A DNA stretch of 64,000 nucleotides from Sphagnum magellanicum (taxonomy: Eukaryota; Streptophyta; Sphagnopsida; Sphagnales; Sphagnaceae). Below the pieces are notes generated by a model. It did no database searches. It saw only the letters and a program-made list of their open reading frames with translations, and had not been told where the DNA came from. Within the stretch, counting starts at the first letter, position 1. Each line of letters opens with the position of its first letter. The position numbers and the translations under genes were made by a program. Where the stretch lies: positions 16,636,501-16,700,500 of the forward strand of contig CM038908.1 in NCBI GenBank assembly GCA_021904315.1, read 5' to 3'. Shown one piece after another: positions 48,117 through 61,300 of this stretch.

Positions 48117-49999
48117 CTAATCCACTATCAATAAGTTGTTCATGGTAACCCCTTCCCCTGACATTGGTAGCTCAGATGACAATTGCCACTCTCCATCCAC
48201 AAGAAACTTAATCTCGTACCTTGATTCAGAGACCCAACCTCCACCCCGGAGAAACTGAGATAATAAACTCAAGAGCATTCTCTAGCTGAAATGATGAAGA
48301 TTATAGGCAAAGGAACCACACTACAACCTTCAATTGTGAAGTTGGTAGCCAAAAAGAATATTTCCATGCTCTCAAGTTTGACTCACAACACTTAGACAAA
48401 TACTTTGAAAGACTTTCGGAGTTGATCTAGGATCTCACCGGCCAGGACGAAGCTTGATTGTTGAAGTGAACCTGGTATACATGCTGGTGCTCTCAGGAGA
48501 CATTTGTTCCCCATAAGTCCAGCCATCAAATGAACCCATCACTCGCACATCCTTCCAACATAACAGTGACCAGAATCAGTCCACACACTCAACAAGCCAA
48601 CAAGCCAAGCATGAACTTTCAGCATATTACTACAATTCTGTATCACTTAAACATAGGGAACATGGTGACAAGAGATTTCACAAGGGACTTACCTCAGCCA
48701 TGCCATAGTATGCAATGTCAACCTCACGTGTCCGTACCATATCCACATCCTTGATGCGTGCAAATATCAACTTCTGCATCTCTGATTTCCAACATGCCCC
48801 CGTCACTTTGCCATGGGAGGATAATTCTATGTGGCTCATTCTCCTCTTTGACAGAACTATGTGTGATTTGACTTAAAAGATAAATTGAGGTTAGGAGATG
48901 CCGTCACCTTCAAGTCTGTATGCAAGATGAGAGTGAATATAATGTCCATTGATTTTTGGGGTTCCAGGTTTGCCTCCTTCCTTGGCAATTTCTTGAGCTA
49001 TGTTTACAAGCACCTGGAACCAAAACATGGATATTTTGAAAACCTCAGGATGAAATATCTCTCATGAGACCTCAGGATGAAACAACATATTGAGCTCTGT
49101 GAGAAAAGACAATCCATGATATATGTCATTCATTTCCTGCAGAATTAGATGAACAAATCAGACCTGAAGCTCCAGCTCCATACTTGCAAGCTCACTTCGG
49201 CACCTGAACATCTTGTCATCTTTCTCCTGCACCTGCATAAAATAATGTTGGACATTGGTGACTTCTCATACACTGCTATGCAGAAACTTGCAGTCAACAC
49301 CTCCCAGTTGGAGAGATATTTGTACCTCTTTTTTCAGCTGACGGATTTGTTGGTTTGCCTCACTCAATTTTCTCACCAACTTTGATCGGATGTCACTTTC
49401 TCGAATCAGTGCCAACTGCATGATCACCATGGAAGTTTGTTACTAACTAAGATAGCTGACAAGCTTCCATCTGGTCTGAACATTTTCAAATCATCAGGCT
49501 TTCTAAGATTGAAAACCAACATTTCCAATGCACATATATGGTTCCACTCTGTGATTCAGGACAGACTGTTCTAGTCAGGATTGTCAAACTATACCGCAAA
49601 AGAAACAATCCACAATCACACTGTGTATTGCATGAGAATTTGGTGTGCAGTCCCACTTGGAAACGAGGATTTGCCAAGGAGGTTTGACTGTATGTAACCT
49701 CAGTTATGTCAGCTTCCAGTCTGTTAAAGGAGTTGTGAATGGAAGCTCCATTAAAGCCTCCATCTCTTGATCGAATTTCCGATGACCTTGAACCATCATC
49801 TGTGGAGGCTGCATCTCTCATTTTCACACACACAGCATGGTATCGATTCCTACAATTCTGGATCTTCTGTTGTAAATTGTATGAACAAAAAGCATGCTGA
49901 TGTCCTTGACCCCTGCAACAAATTCTTGACAATGAAACCTTGGGTCGGGAGGAGGAGACAACTATGCGACTTACTTTACAGTTCACAGAACACCCTAAC
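48117..49999 (-). CDS. PTST1: PTST1-like starch-targeting protein (coiled coil plus CBM48), 5' end incomplete
   Basis: Minus-strand exons are 49999-49699, 49415-49326, 49232-49164, 49013-48908, 48781-48693, 48551-48439 and 48219-48117, all phase-consistent. The coding region before 49999 was not found. The order is a Cys/Ser/Arg-rich N-terminal stretch like a plastid transit region (RIVVSSSRPKVSLSR), a Ser/Asp-rich linker, a coiled coil (RKLSEANQQIRQLKKE, then QEKDDKMFRCRSELASMELE), and a C-terminal CBM48. The CBM48 has VRVMGSFDGWTYGEQMSPE, then LRPGRYEIKFLVDGEWQ, ending in GVTMNNLLIVD. In Arabidopsis, PTST1 binds granule-bound starch synthase through its coiled coil and brings it to starch granules through the CBM48, allowing amylose synthesis in plastids. 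The carbohydrate-facing Trp of FDGW and the Trp of DGEWQ are present. Family assignment rests on the whole C-terminal half. Confidence 0.88.
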
Positions 50000-51330
50000 C
50001 TGCAAGAAGGAAACAAGCACCAACTATCTCAGTTGTTGATTTCTACCGCCAGAATAGAGAGGGGAAAAAAACCCCTTCAGTCTGCTTGCTACAAATCCGA
50101 AATCACGAGAACCCAGAAATTTCCGTGATACACCTCTCTACTACTTCTCTCCTACTTGTATCCTCACAAATCTTTCTCGCAGGAAGAGATCATTATTGTC
50201 TCCAAACACTATGAACGGTAGGAGTCAGAAGAGCAATTGCACCTGGAAGAACGTGATAGAGAGGCTGCAGAAACTAGCCTTCGGTCCATCATTTTATTCA
50301 GATTGACAACCAAGCTCCATCAAATTGTTTTCTACAAAACCTCAATGACGGCTTGGGCTTTTCCCAAACAGCAAAAATCACATCGCTTTACCGAAAAATT
50401 ATCTTCAAACCTTGAACTTGGAACCACCTTCCAAATTTTAGCTCCCCACGGTCGCACAATGTCTTCGACTCATCAAAACATGAAATCGTCAAATATTCTT
50501 CTCGCTGTTTGAAATACAAAAGCATCACACTCTCATAAAAACAAAGGACCTTCAAGCTTCTCAGAATCAAAAATTCCGCCGATTCATCAAGATTCCCGAT
50601 TCCAGCTCTGTTTTATATTTTCCCCAGATTTTAAAAAAGGGCACACCTTTTCCGATGCAAAACTTCAAACTTTTTCGCCACTTCCAAAACGCAATATTTC
50701 TCCGCTCTTCTTCCCTCACCTTAATTCAACCTCACTTACAACCATCATTAGTTCCAACATAGGCATTTGCTGAAGAAGAAGAAATCATAAGCACGTTTTG
50801 ATCGATCGATGAAATGGATCGCTACTGAGTTACCGCTCTCTGATTGATGCGTTCGAGGAAGTGGGCTTTTTCAGATCTGTCGTTGGAATTTTAGACCTAT
50901 CATACGAAAAGCGCTTGAGTGGGTGATAATCAAAACCTAAAAGTTAAAACATTTCTTCATTGCGATCCATTGCGACGAAGCGAGTGGTTGTCGCGAGTGG
51001 ATAATAGTGTACATATTGCACATAGCAGACCTCTTCAAATCTCGTTTCTATGGCTATGCCCATATCCGCACACATCGGACATGGTGCAGGACGTAGCACA
51101 CCCCTTTTTTTATGGCGAAATTTCGCCACTTGGCGACAGGAAAAAGGGAGGCTGCCATTTGTACAGAGGATTGCTTTGGAAAAAATCCCCCAAAGTCGCC
51201 ATATTTCAAGCGAAAAAAAGAGTTGAAATCGCCTTATTTAGACCATAGCTTCTCTTTACACCCATCTTTCTCTTCCCCGCATCTGTTGAGTAGGAAGCAT
51301 TCCTCCAGTTTCTGTCCTCTCTTCTTCTGA
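50000..51330. other. PTST1 upstream region, including its unresolved first exon(s) and promoter
   Basis: The 5' UTR and the initiating ATG of PTST1 should lie here on the minus strand, but no exon could be fixed. The sequence from 50540 to 51330 is GC-richer, with CGATCGAT near 50800 and a perfect palindrome at 51113-51128. The overlapping open frames on both strands are not convincing. Confidence 0.4.
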
Positions 51331-54300
51331 GTAATTTACAGCTGCAAAATGTTGTCGTCTTTACATGCTCCATTCAAAGAGAGTGCTTTTCTAAAGCATC
51401 AAATGACCTTGCCATTACGTCTCTCCACTTTTGCAAGTCTGAAGGCAAGTTGTAACATTTCTGGGGGTGAAAATTGGGGTAAATTATGCACAGAAGACTT
51501 GGAGAAACAGCTCTGTACATTGTAGAGATACTGCTACTGCCAACTTCACACAGATAACAATGTGGAGATATCTCTACGTGCGTCGCAGTATCTCCTATAC
51601 ATCATGAAGTGGAGAAACAATAGGTGTGTATCATTCTTCCGTTGTTTGTATTATGTCTATGTTATCCCTGAGTAGTTTTTCACACATTTTCTCTGCTATG
51701 GAAGTAAACCAAGTTGGAAGCATCTAGCACAGGGCTACAGCACTATTTTTTGTCACTTTAGTACCAGCCAACATCATGACTAGGTCTTCCATCATTGCTT
51801 CCAGAAATGTGACAGAGACTCAGGACACATATTTTTTGTAATTTTTGTTGCCATTGAATTTGAGCAGATTGTTGTTCACCTACCTGCACCCAATATCAGG
51901 ATCTGATGAAATTAGTGGGAGGAATGGCAGTTAGTGACTGCTATTCTGATGAAGGTGATTGCAAGAGACTTGGTTAGATTTTTCTGATACTTTGTGAGAC
52001 ACACTCATAAAGTTATGATGCCACTCATTCTTGTGATGGTAGTTTTTTGGTTTCTCTGCTATCTCACGTATGTCACTTTGTAGTTAGAAACAGTGTTGCA
52101 AACTGTTTCAACTGGTTTCTCTGCTGACTATTCACATTCATATATTGCTATTATATTTCTGTAGGATTCACATGTGTTAGTTTGATCTACTGATGGCCTT
52201 TCACCTTCCCATCTTGTTGGTCCTCACAACAGACAATGCAATGCCTTCAACAACAAGGTTCTAGCTGAGTGATTGCTCTTCCACTCACCAATTGTATCTC
52301 TTCATTCCAAGTCACATATCTGTGGTTGCAGGCACTACTACAGGGTGCATCAAGGTCATCTATATTCTCTCTGGATTCTTGGTGCGCTGGAGTGAAAAGC
52401 AATTGACTGCAACTTCCATCAATATCAAAATTGGCAATTTTGACAGCAACACAGATACCTAACATGAGCCACTTGATTTTGCAACTTTCTCATGAAGTCA
52501 ACCTTCAACAACTTAACTTTGCAGCATGTCTGAAGGTTAGCTTGGTTGTGCTCCTTGCTTGCTTCAAACCCCTTGACAGGTTGCTCATATTCTGACTTTC
52601 TCACTTTCCATTTGGGATTTCCCTTTTGAGGATTGTCTGTATTAGGTTTCTTACGACCTTTTAGGGCACCCAACCTACTCACCCACCATTCCAAAATGCT
52701 GTAAGAAGTATCAACTTCTTGCTCTAAATTTTACCCTGACCTGCACCGAGAGCTGTGTCCTGACCTGGTGGTGGGTGGTAAAGTGGTGGTCCAGGTTGTT
52801 TATAAAGCTAACTAGCTGGCAAGTCTGATAGAAAATCAGGAGAAATATGAAAGTAAGATTGAGGTTTTGTTGAAGAAACAAGCTGCTAAACCCAGATCTG
52901 GTCATCCTACAACGGAGGTAAGCCAGTGGGACGTTGCTAATTTTCTTTTGTGCATGGTTCCATCTGCTAGCATTGGATAGGCATTAGATGAATGTTCTCT
53001 GACAGAAAGATGCCCAGTTTGACATCAAGAGGAAGAGTGACTTATGTAGCTTAGAATCAACATGAGACTCTGCAGTAAAAAGAGCAACATTGGACTATTG
53101 AAATGAGATGAGAATGCTCTAAGGTTATGGAATGTGTGTCTGTGTACATAATCAGTGTATGTTCTGGATACACATAGTTTCAGGTGCTGCTGTCCTAGTG
53201 GGACCAGTGTCAAGGCTGATTTTGATGTCTCATTTAGGTGCACATCTGCTTTATCATTGGTACAAGCTTTTGCAATGTGTTTATTTTTGTTATGGAGACA
53301 GAATTTTTTGTTAGCACTTCAACATACAGGCTGCACGAAACTGTTTGTGAATTGTTTGAGTGAGCAGCATTCATAATTCATTGTGTCACTCTTGGTGCTC
53401 ATGGATAGAGGATCTTCTGTACAAAGAGCAGGTCCTGATGTAGCACCAGCAGCAGGTATAAGAACTTCTGGAACTGTTGGAGAAGTGGACTATACTGATC
53501 TCCCACACAGAACAGAGGGTTAAGGCCACTCAGTTTGTGGGGAGAAGCGGCACTTTGTCACTTTTGCTCATTGTGGGTTGCTATTCATGAGGAAAGTGAC
53601 ACAGTCTGATACAATGTGTGCAGTGACTCTTGTAAGTTAAATGACCACATTCAATTGTTGTATTACCCTGCTTGAAAGTGTTTTCTTCTTGCAAAAGAAA
53701 TTAGGACTGCAACCAGATGTTGATAGTTTGTTGGTATCTTGATTTGCATATGTACAACAATGCAGTCATTTAACATGAGACTTTGATAATTGGATATAAG
53801 AAAGGGAAGTGTACCTATTGGCTCATACTTGTGAGCATGATGACGCAAAATGCAAGACTCACAACCAACAATCACTCAAAAGTTTGGTTATGACAAATTT
53901 TTACTTCTATGCACAATCAGTGTACCAAGGAATTTGTCGAAGTAGAGAAGTAAAGAAAATGCATACTGCCAAAGACATCTGAGTAGTAGAGATCCATTGT
54001 TGCTGACACTCCAGTCCCATTGGTCAAATTCCAGTCACCAGGCATATGAAACCTTGGACCCTATATGACCATCAATTTCTACTGAGGCCATTCAGGGTTT
54101 TGTTTGCCAGTGAATCCATGGATTCCAGTATGCACATGGTATGGAACATGATCAGCTATGGCTAAATTTGGGACAAAATAAAAAGGCATCCCCAAGTGGT
54201 GCATATTCTTGAGCCTAAACTTATATGTACCCAATATGTGTGAAGGTAGGCTTACGGCCAAGATTCTCAAGATTGCAAAGAAGCCACAATTTCGGTGTGT

Positions 54301-54870
54301 TTACACATCCAGTTGAACCCCATAGAAGTTAAGTGCGTGGAACCCATATTCCTTCAATGCACTGTAAAAAAATTTCCAGTGAGGATTTCCAGGCTATTTG
54401 AATTTTACAGTAGTAACAGACTGTAATTTTCTGTAGAAATCCCCGCAAAAATATGAGAAACAGCTTCCAGATTCTCACAAATGAAAAAAGTGGCAGCACC
54501 AGGAGTCTGGCTCTGAATATAGTGAAGTCAATCTGTGCAGATGAAAACTGCAACCTCACTTGTTGTTTCTACTGAAGTTGCCAGAGAATCCTAGGCCATA
54601 TTCTAAACCTCTGCAAGACCCCCTTGCACTGTCCCCTGTACTCCAAGTCGCAGCAGCTATTCCAAGGTCTTGAAAATGTTGAGTGTAATAATAGGAAGTG
54701 TCTTAATGAGCCGAAATGCAAGGGCCAGCTTCTCACTATGGAAAAATGAACAAAAACCCCTTCAACTTTTCTATCAGCTTCCATATTTCATGCCTCCATC
54801 ATTCACCAGAATAGTTCTGCACAGATCCCATTGATATGACAGTGTGCTTGGTCACATACTACGATGCACC
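51331..54870. other. Spacer with possible exon-like fragments
   Basis: Two pieces look protein-like: 52819-52917 plus (ASLIENQEKYESKIEVLLKK, followed by a GTAAGC donor-like site) and 53400-53522 plus (MDRGSSVQRAGPDVAPAAG to a TAA). They may belong to a gene or transposon relic. No family was recognised and no joint could be built. Confidence 0.3.
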
Positions 54871-54879
54871 TGTTTTCTT

Positions 54880-55640
54880 CACGTAATCCAGGTGCACACC
54901 AGCTGTTTGTCCACATCTTTTTCTTCAATTGCTTCTTCTATCTCACTAGTCAGCAGCAAAGATGTTTGATAGTAGGACATAGCCCAAGCCATTTCCAGGG
55001 ATCCAATTCCAGAACTTGTTTTCGCAATGTGTTCTCCCATCTCTGGATCACCATGTTCTACTTGTTTTTGCAACGCATTCTCCCATCTCCACATCACCAT
55101 GAATTCTGCGAGCATTGAGAAGGCCATCCACACAGAAGAATTTGGTTCACAAGACATTGTCTTACTCAAATCCTTTGCCTCATGGTGAAGCAAATCAACC
55201 ATCCACATGTAGTGCTGCCCTGTTGCAGCCATCCACAAACTGAATCCATGGATCCAACGTCACATAGTCCTTCATCTACTTGGCCAGCATGACCGCAAGC
55301 ATGAGACACAAAAGTAATCATATCCAGCCCTATGCCTTCATGGTACATCCATTCAAAAGGTCGAGGAGCTTCCTTTTGGAAGCCCATACATTGCCAGCAT
55401 GCCCTTCCAAGGGATGGCATTATGCATGGTCATCTTGTTGAATGTTCACTCTACTTGCATCCTCCATGCTTCCACAACTTATGTAAACATGGAGGATGCA
55501 ACTAACTCCGTGGGACTTCAAGACATGGCATCATTTGTGGACTTCTTAATGAACACTTTTGTTACATCCTTGGACCTCCATGCTTCGAAATTTGGCATCT
55601 TGTCAATGAAATTATTATCCATATAAATATTAGACTGACA
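54880..55640 (-). pseudogene. Decayed PPR (PLS-class) gene fragment
   Basis: Reading the minus strand across frameshifts and stops gives ordered pentatricopeptide-repeat pieces. These are TFNKMTMHNAIPWKGMLAMYG, then PFEWMYHEGIGLDMITFVS, HACGHAGQVDEG, QHYMWMVDLL, EAKDLSKTMSCEPNSSVWMA and EMGEHIAK. This matches the end of a plant PLS-type organellar RNA-editing factor before its E/DYW domains. The frame changes at least twice, and no continuous repeat array, start or DYW domain is present, so it is a dead gene fragment. Confidence 0.8.
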
Positions 55641-55739
55641 ACCAATTTGAGCAATCTGATGTGAACATGCTTACAACAAGTGTGATTGCATTGGCACATG
55701 TTAACAACCCCTATCGACATGACAATCCAATTTCTGCCT

Positions 55740-55900
55740 ATGTTGATGTTAGATACAATGATTAATCATCACAATCTATTACAATGTCATCACAATATCA
55801 TGTTAATTATATTATCAACACTTTTTTAATATTTAAATTTTAAACACATTATTAAAATATTGTAAAAGCACATGAAGGGGGCAAGTTTGTGATATAATTT
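55740..55900. repeat. Partial copy of the 23.7-kb palindromic repeat
   Basis: ATGATTAATCATCACAATCTA, TACAATGTCATCACAATATC, AACACTTTTTTAAT, AAACACATTATTAAAAT and AGGGGGCAAGTTTGTGATA follow the order at 23745-23890. Only the right half is recognisable. Confidence 0.7.
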
Positions 55901-58100
55901 TCTTCTTTATGTTAAGACACTAGTTTGTTCACATTTTTTGAAATTGTCTTTTATCATTCAAGTGATAAGACGCTGAGCTGAAAAGTATGTTTTAATTTAT
56001 TTGTTTTTCTGTATCAATGGCCTCTTCTAAAGCTTGGCTAGTCCATTTGCCTTTTTAACTAAGTAAGTTGCATCTATCAGTCTTTGGTTTTGTTTTGTTT
56101 TGGTTTTTTTTTGGAGTTGATTTTGGATTAAGAGGTGGCACATTCTCTTTCTCATGTGTTGGCTAGTCATGCATGTCACTTTGCTTCATGTGAAATACAT
56201 TAACATGATTATGATCTAGATTTTTGGCCCTAGCTTTTAACACATTGGCGGTGTGTGCTTTGGTCCAACAAGAAATATGAATTTGAATGTTTTGAGTATA
56301 GCTTGAGAATTAACAAAATATGCAAGTTTGGTACGCCTTTAGCTCATTAAAAGATTTAATAAAAACATAATATTTTTTTTGAAATCATCCCAAACTAAAT
56401 TATAGTTTGTTGTCTTTGTGCAAGCTTTTGGTGTGTAATTCAAATGAATAAGGATTATTGGGCCAACAAGATAAAAATGATTTGGAGTAACTATTAGATA
56501 GTTGACAATCTACATTAATAACATTCCAAAAAAAAATCCCTTAAATGTTACATTTGTTAGTTAGTAATAGCATTTGAGAGTGAATATTATACAAATGAAG
56601 GTCTATGTGCAGAAAGTTTTTATTACAATTCAAGATAAACATGAGACCAACCTTATCATAAGCCTATGCATATGGGGATCATGAGGTGGTAGAAGGCGAA
56701 GGGATTTTACATGTAATAAATAAAAACAAGTATGATCTTATGTGTATTCCTGAACAATATAACAAATGTAACCTGAATCTTCTTTCCTTAGAGGGATATT
56801 CATGAATATAAGGTGACCTCCAAACACAATGGTAAGTTTCTTCAATTGGTTCATGTGTAAGGTATGACGCAAAGGCGAGCATTCCAAAAATAAAGAGCCC
56901 AAGATGGATCCATAGGTGGAAGAGGCCTCTTGGAATCGTAAAGCCTTGGCTTGACTTTTAAACATTAGTAGGAATAGATTTTATAAAACCTAATTTCACT
57001 TTTGGGAGGGCAAAGGGAGTTTTATTAAATTGTTGGGGAGTTTTGGACATTTCAAGAGTTCATCACAACTTCATTAATTTCAATGTGTGACTTAATAGGT
57101 TTCAACACAATTTCAATGGCAATTTATAGGTGACCATACATTTGCAAGCATGATGTCAAGTAATTCCCTTAGAGTGAGGAGTGCTTGAGAGAATCACCTT
57201 CAACTCTTGCTTGGAAGGCAATTAATTTGAAAACTCCTTGCTCTTGAGGAGTTGCTTTACACACAAAGCACTTGAACAAAATTCCTCGTGTATTTAGAGA
57301 GCAACTTGTATTCATGAATATGCCTCCTAGAAAAGTTGCATCCAAGGAATATCCTTCCTAGAAAAGAGAAGTGAACTTATGTTTACCCGCCAAATAACAT
57401 CCCTCCCACTCTAAGGAGTAAACAGATTGAATGCTCCCTTCCTATGCCTTGTTATCTACATATGTTCAAAGCAATAGTAGCATTCACAAATGCTCCCTTC
57501 CTTTGCCTTGTGATCTACATATGTTCAGTGCAATACTAGCAATTTGCCTTGTCCTACATGATGACTAAAGGCCTCTACTGATGGGGGACATTCTCAAAAT
57601 GAGGGGCTGAACTTGACTACTACTCGAGAGTCCAAGTCCCCCTAATTTTGAGAATGGCCCCCCATCCAAAGGGAAGGCTTCACCCTACAATATATCCTTA
57701 TTAAGGAGCCGCCATAATGCAATATTCATGAGATCCCATGTCCAACTCCATGATGGGCATTTATTTAGAAGCATTAAAAATTGCATATACTTATACAAAT
57801 TGCAATGGTCAACAAATGACACTAGGGTACCTACCCTAGCTATTAAACATCTTATTATTATTATTATTATTGCTTCTTTGGTGGTGGGGGTAGGGGGTGG
57901 GCCTTCATTGACCCATCTAATTTAGTTAGTTATTGTCTAGTAATGCCATAACCCATGATGGGTTGAGGCCTTTACAGTGCACTTCACTTCACTACACTAG
58001 TTTTAAAATAGCCACGTTTGAATACCGAAATAATAAAATAGAAATGAAACTCCACCCCCCCACCACCCCCTTTCCTCACCCCGCTATTTAAAGCCCACTT
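55901..58100. other. Spacer with two small repeats, no gene recognised
   Basis: It contains a 59-bp tandem duplication (57431-57550) and a hairpin (57580-57666), described in Part 2, and a TTA microsatellite near 57853-57870. The open frame at 56738-56965 minus has no motif I know. Confidence 0.4.
57580..57666. repeat. Inverted repeat, 27-29-bp arms
   Basis: GATGGGGGACATTCTCAAAA...GAGGGG at 57580-57606 is matched in reverse complement by TCCCCCTAATTTTGAGAATG...CCCCATC at 57637-57666. The arms flank a 30-base loop. Confidence 0.75.
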
Positions 58101-58375
58101 ATCAGCCGTTAGATTTCCACCTGTTAACGGTCACTGACAGAAATTTTCTTGTCGTAGAATGTCGCACTTGAGTACGTAAAACTCGTTTCTGTTTTTTTGT
58201 TCTTTGCTGTTTTTGCGAAGAAGCCTTTGGCACTCCGAGGAATCGATCGCTTGCTCGATCAATCGCACTGAGAGAGGCAGTATCTCTAGAGCCTGCGAGG
58301 GGAAGAAGAAGAGGAGGAGGAGGAGGAGGAAAAGAGAACGGAAAGAAGAGTGAGACAGGTGAGAATTTGGAGCAA

Positions 58376-61300
58376 ATGGGGTGGCTGTGGGCATGTCTTG
58401 GGGGAGGAGGACCTACATCAAAAGAGCAGCGGCATTGTTCCAAAACTTTCATTCATCACCAGAGCAAGGTGAGCGGTGAAATCTCTCTCTCTCTCTCCCA
58501 TGTTACTCTTCTGATCCAAGTACCACCACCCCCTCCTTACTATTTTTCTTCACAGTTTCGATTCTGATTCCCCACTGCAGAGAGTGCAAGGTTTTTTTTT
58601 TTTTTTTGTTCCCTCGCTGCAATCCAAATCAACCCACAATGTATAATAGCCCCATCATATCCAGACCAGCCATCTGAACATGTAGGTTTGATGGGTTTAG
58701 GCTTTAGGGTGTGATGGGTTTAGGGTTGTTGTGGAGATTTCTCTCTCTGCTTGCAAATTTCAGAGACATGCATCTGAGATGTGAGGAGAGGTGTCTGTGT
58801 GGTACAAGGGAAAATTACTCACTGGTTAAACCCTTGTCCATTTGTTTTTCAGGGAAGGTTGAGTAGCCCGTCAGATCATTTGAGATTCCGCAAAGCAAGA
58901 GAAGGTACGTGTGTGTGTCCTCAAGGGAGAAAGCAGCATCTCCTCTCCACAGTTCTCACAATATTTCAAATCAAGAGTGCATCTTTTTTTAGTGGGTGGG
59001 TGGGGTCCACTCTACTCTGCATTGTGGGTGAAGGTTATCATCAAATGCTTTGGGTCAAATATCAAACATGTCTGGTATGTCTTCTAGGATATGGATCATT
59101 GGACAACTTCCCAAAGGCTGGAGCTCCGCGGACGAGTTCAGCATGTAGTGATCCTCGAAAGCTTGATGTAAGTAGGCGAAGCAGATCAAGCAGCACGACA
59201 ATGAAGATACACTTTGAGGGAAATTTTGACGCAGAGACAAGCTTGCAATCAGATGTGGAAGAAATGAAAGAGGAACTGGCCACTCTCCGCCAGATCCTGG
59301 TTGCTGAAGCAGACCAAGCAAGAGAACTCAGGGAAGAGGTGAGTTGTCTAACCTTACCTGCCTTTTTACCAGGTGTGTAGTGTCTGTTGTTATTGTAAAA
59401 GCTTACAGCACACTCCCAACTTGAAGGTTCCTACAGCCAGAAATTCACTTTAAACTATTGGAAATTATCTGCTACTGTCTATGAACAGGTGAATTATCTG
59501 CGCTCATGTGGTGTCCTTCACAAGAATTTTGAGACAGTGAAGAGTTTAGTAGACAATGAGGATCCTGCTTCTCCAGAAGGTTGGGATATGATGATCTGCC
59601 AGAATCAAGGGCCCCATCTTGACCCAAAAAAGCATCTAAGTGAAAGAGATAGCTCTGTCAAGAAGCTCCGGAAATGCCAGTCAGGACCGATGAATTGGAG
59701 TGCCAATTCAAACTTCTCAAACTTCACCAAGTGCTCCCCTGTCATGTGAGTACCCTATCTTTGAAGTCATGCATTTGTTGTCTTCTGTTACTAATGTAGA
59801 CTTTGTAGGACAAAGTATACTAATATTAGGCTTTGACTTTTTTTTTATTCTCTGCATCTTCAATTCATTTAGACTAAAACTTATATCTTGCTGTTATGAC
59901 AGGTCTTTGGCTGCTGCAGAGAGAACAGTGAAGTGCATGCAGTCAGACCATAAAAGATTGTCAGCACAAAGAGCAGCCTTGTTCCCCAAACTCCAATTCT
60001 GCCAGCAGGATGTGCAGGAGGAGGATTGTCAAGGTGATGCAGGCATGTCAAGTGATGGAAATGAAGAGGGAGACACAGATTTGCATGACAGTTCATCTCC
60101 AACAACCTTAGCAACTAATGGGAGTCAAATAAGCTTGACAGAGGTTGATTCAAACTCCAGACTTGTATACATAATGCAGATTTTTGTGCAAAACCTGTCT
60201 CAGACATGGAGAATGCTAGAGTGAAGCAGGTGTACATACATTCCAAGTTGCTACACTAGCTAATGTTATGTGCATGATCTGATCCTTCATTGGAATTGAT
60301 CAATCTTTTCAGGGGGTACACGAAGACTTCAAAGATTTGGGGGCCTTCAAAGGTGGAGAATCAGGTGCAGAAGCCTTGGAAGCAATACAGTGGATGGGAG
60401 TGCAAAGAAGTCCAATTTCAAGTAGCTTGTCATCAATTGCAAACGACAAATCCAAATTTACTAGCAAATTTTCAGCACACATAGTGGGGGCTGATGGTGT
60501 CACTCTGTATTCTCAAAGAACAGGGAAGAGAGAGCAGAACAGATCAGGTGACCAGGCAGAAAGTTGCTGTGGAGAACAGTCTCTCACAGTGAGAAGCTTA
60601 GGCCATTGTGAAGTAGCTGATCAAGTATTCAAGTGTTCTGAAATGAAAGAGGATGGAGAACAGAACTTGGAGGAGGGACATTGTGCATCCATTGGCAGCA
60701 TTGATTTGGAGCCAATACAATGTGCCTCCCCAACTCTGTCACAGAAAAGAGCAGCATCAATGGCAACTTCTCTCCCCACTTTGCCTATTTCATTGAGTCT
60801 TTCCCCAGATCTTCAAGAGTTTGACAAGATGGAAATTGGTGATAGTGCAGAATGGGATGGGATCTGCGGGTCTGATGACAATGGTTCAATTGACATGCAG
60901 CTAATAGAGTGCAACTCACCCTTTTTTTCTCCAAAGAGGAAAAGCTCAATAACTGCAGCTAGTAGTATAGCAGCAGAGAGCAAGTTTCATTCAGTTGTGG
61001 ATTCACCTGATGTTGCTGGAAGGAATCACGAGGTCTCAATAGAGACATCAACTGAGGATTCATTCTTTGGCAACAGCTCAACATGGAATTCTTCACCAGA
61101 GACTACTGATCAGAGCTGGTATTCAGATGCAATAGAGGCATTACAAAATATGAATGATGTTCATATGTCAATGGAGCTATGTCCATTGAGCTTTGAGGAG
61201 AATTCACGTGCTGTGAATCAGCATGAGCAGCTGGATGTGAGGCCAATGGATGGCTGTCCTCCAGAGAAGAAAGTTGTGAAAAGAGCATTCTCTTGGTATG

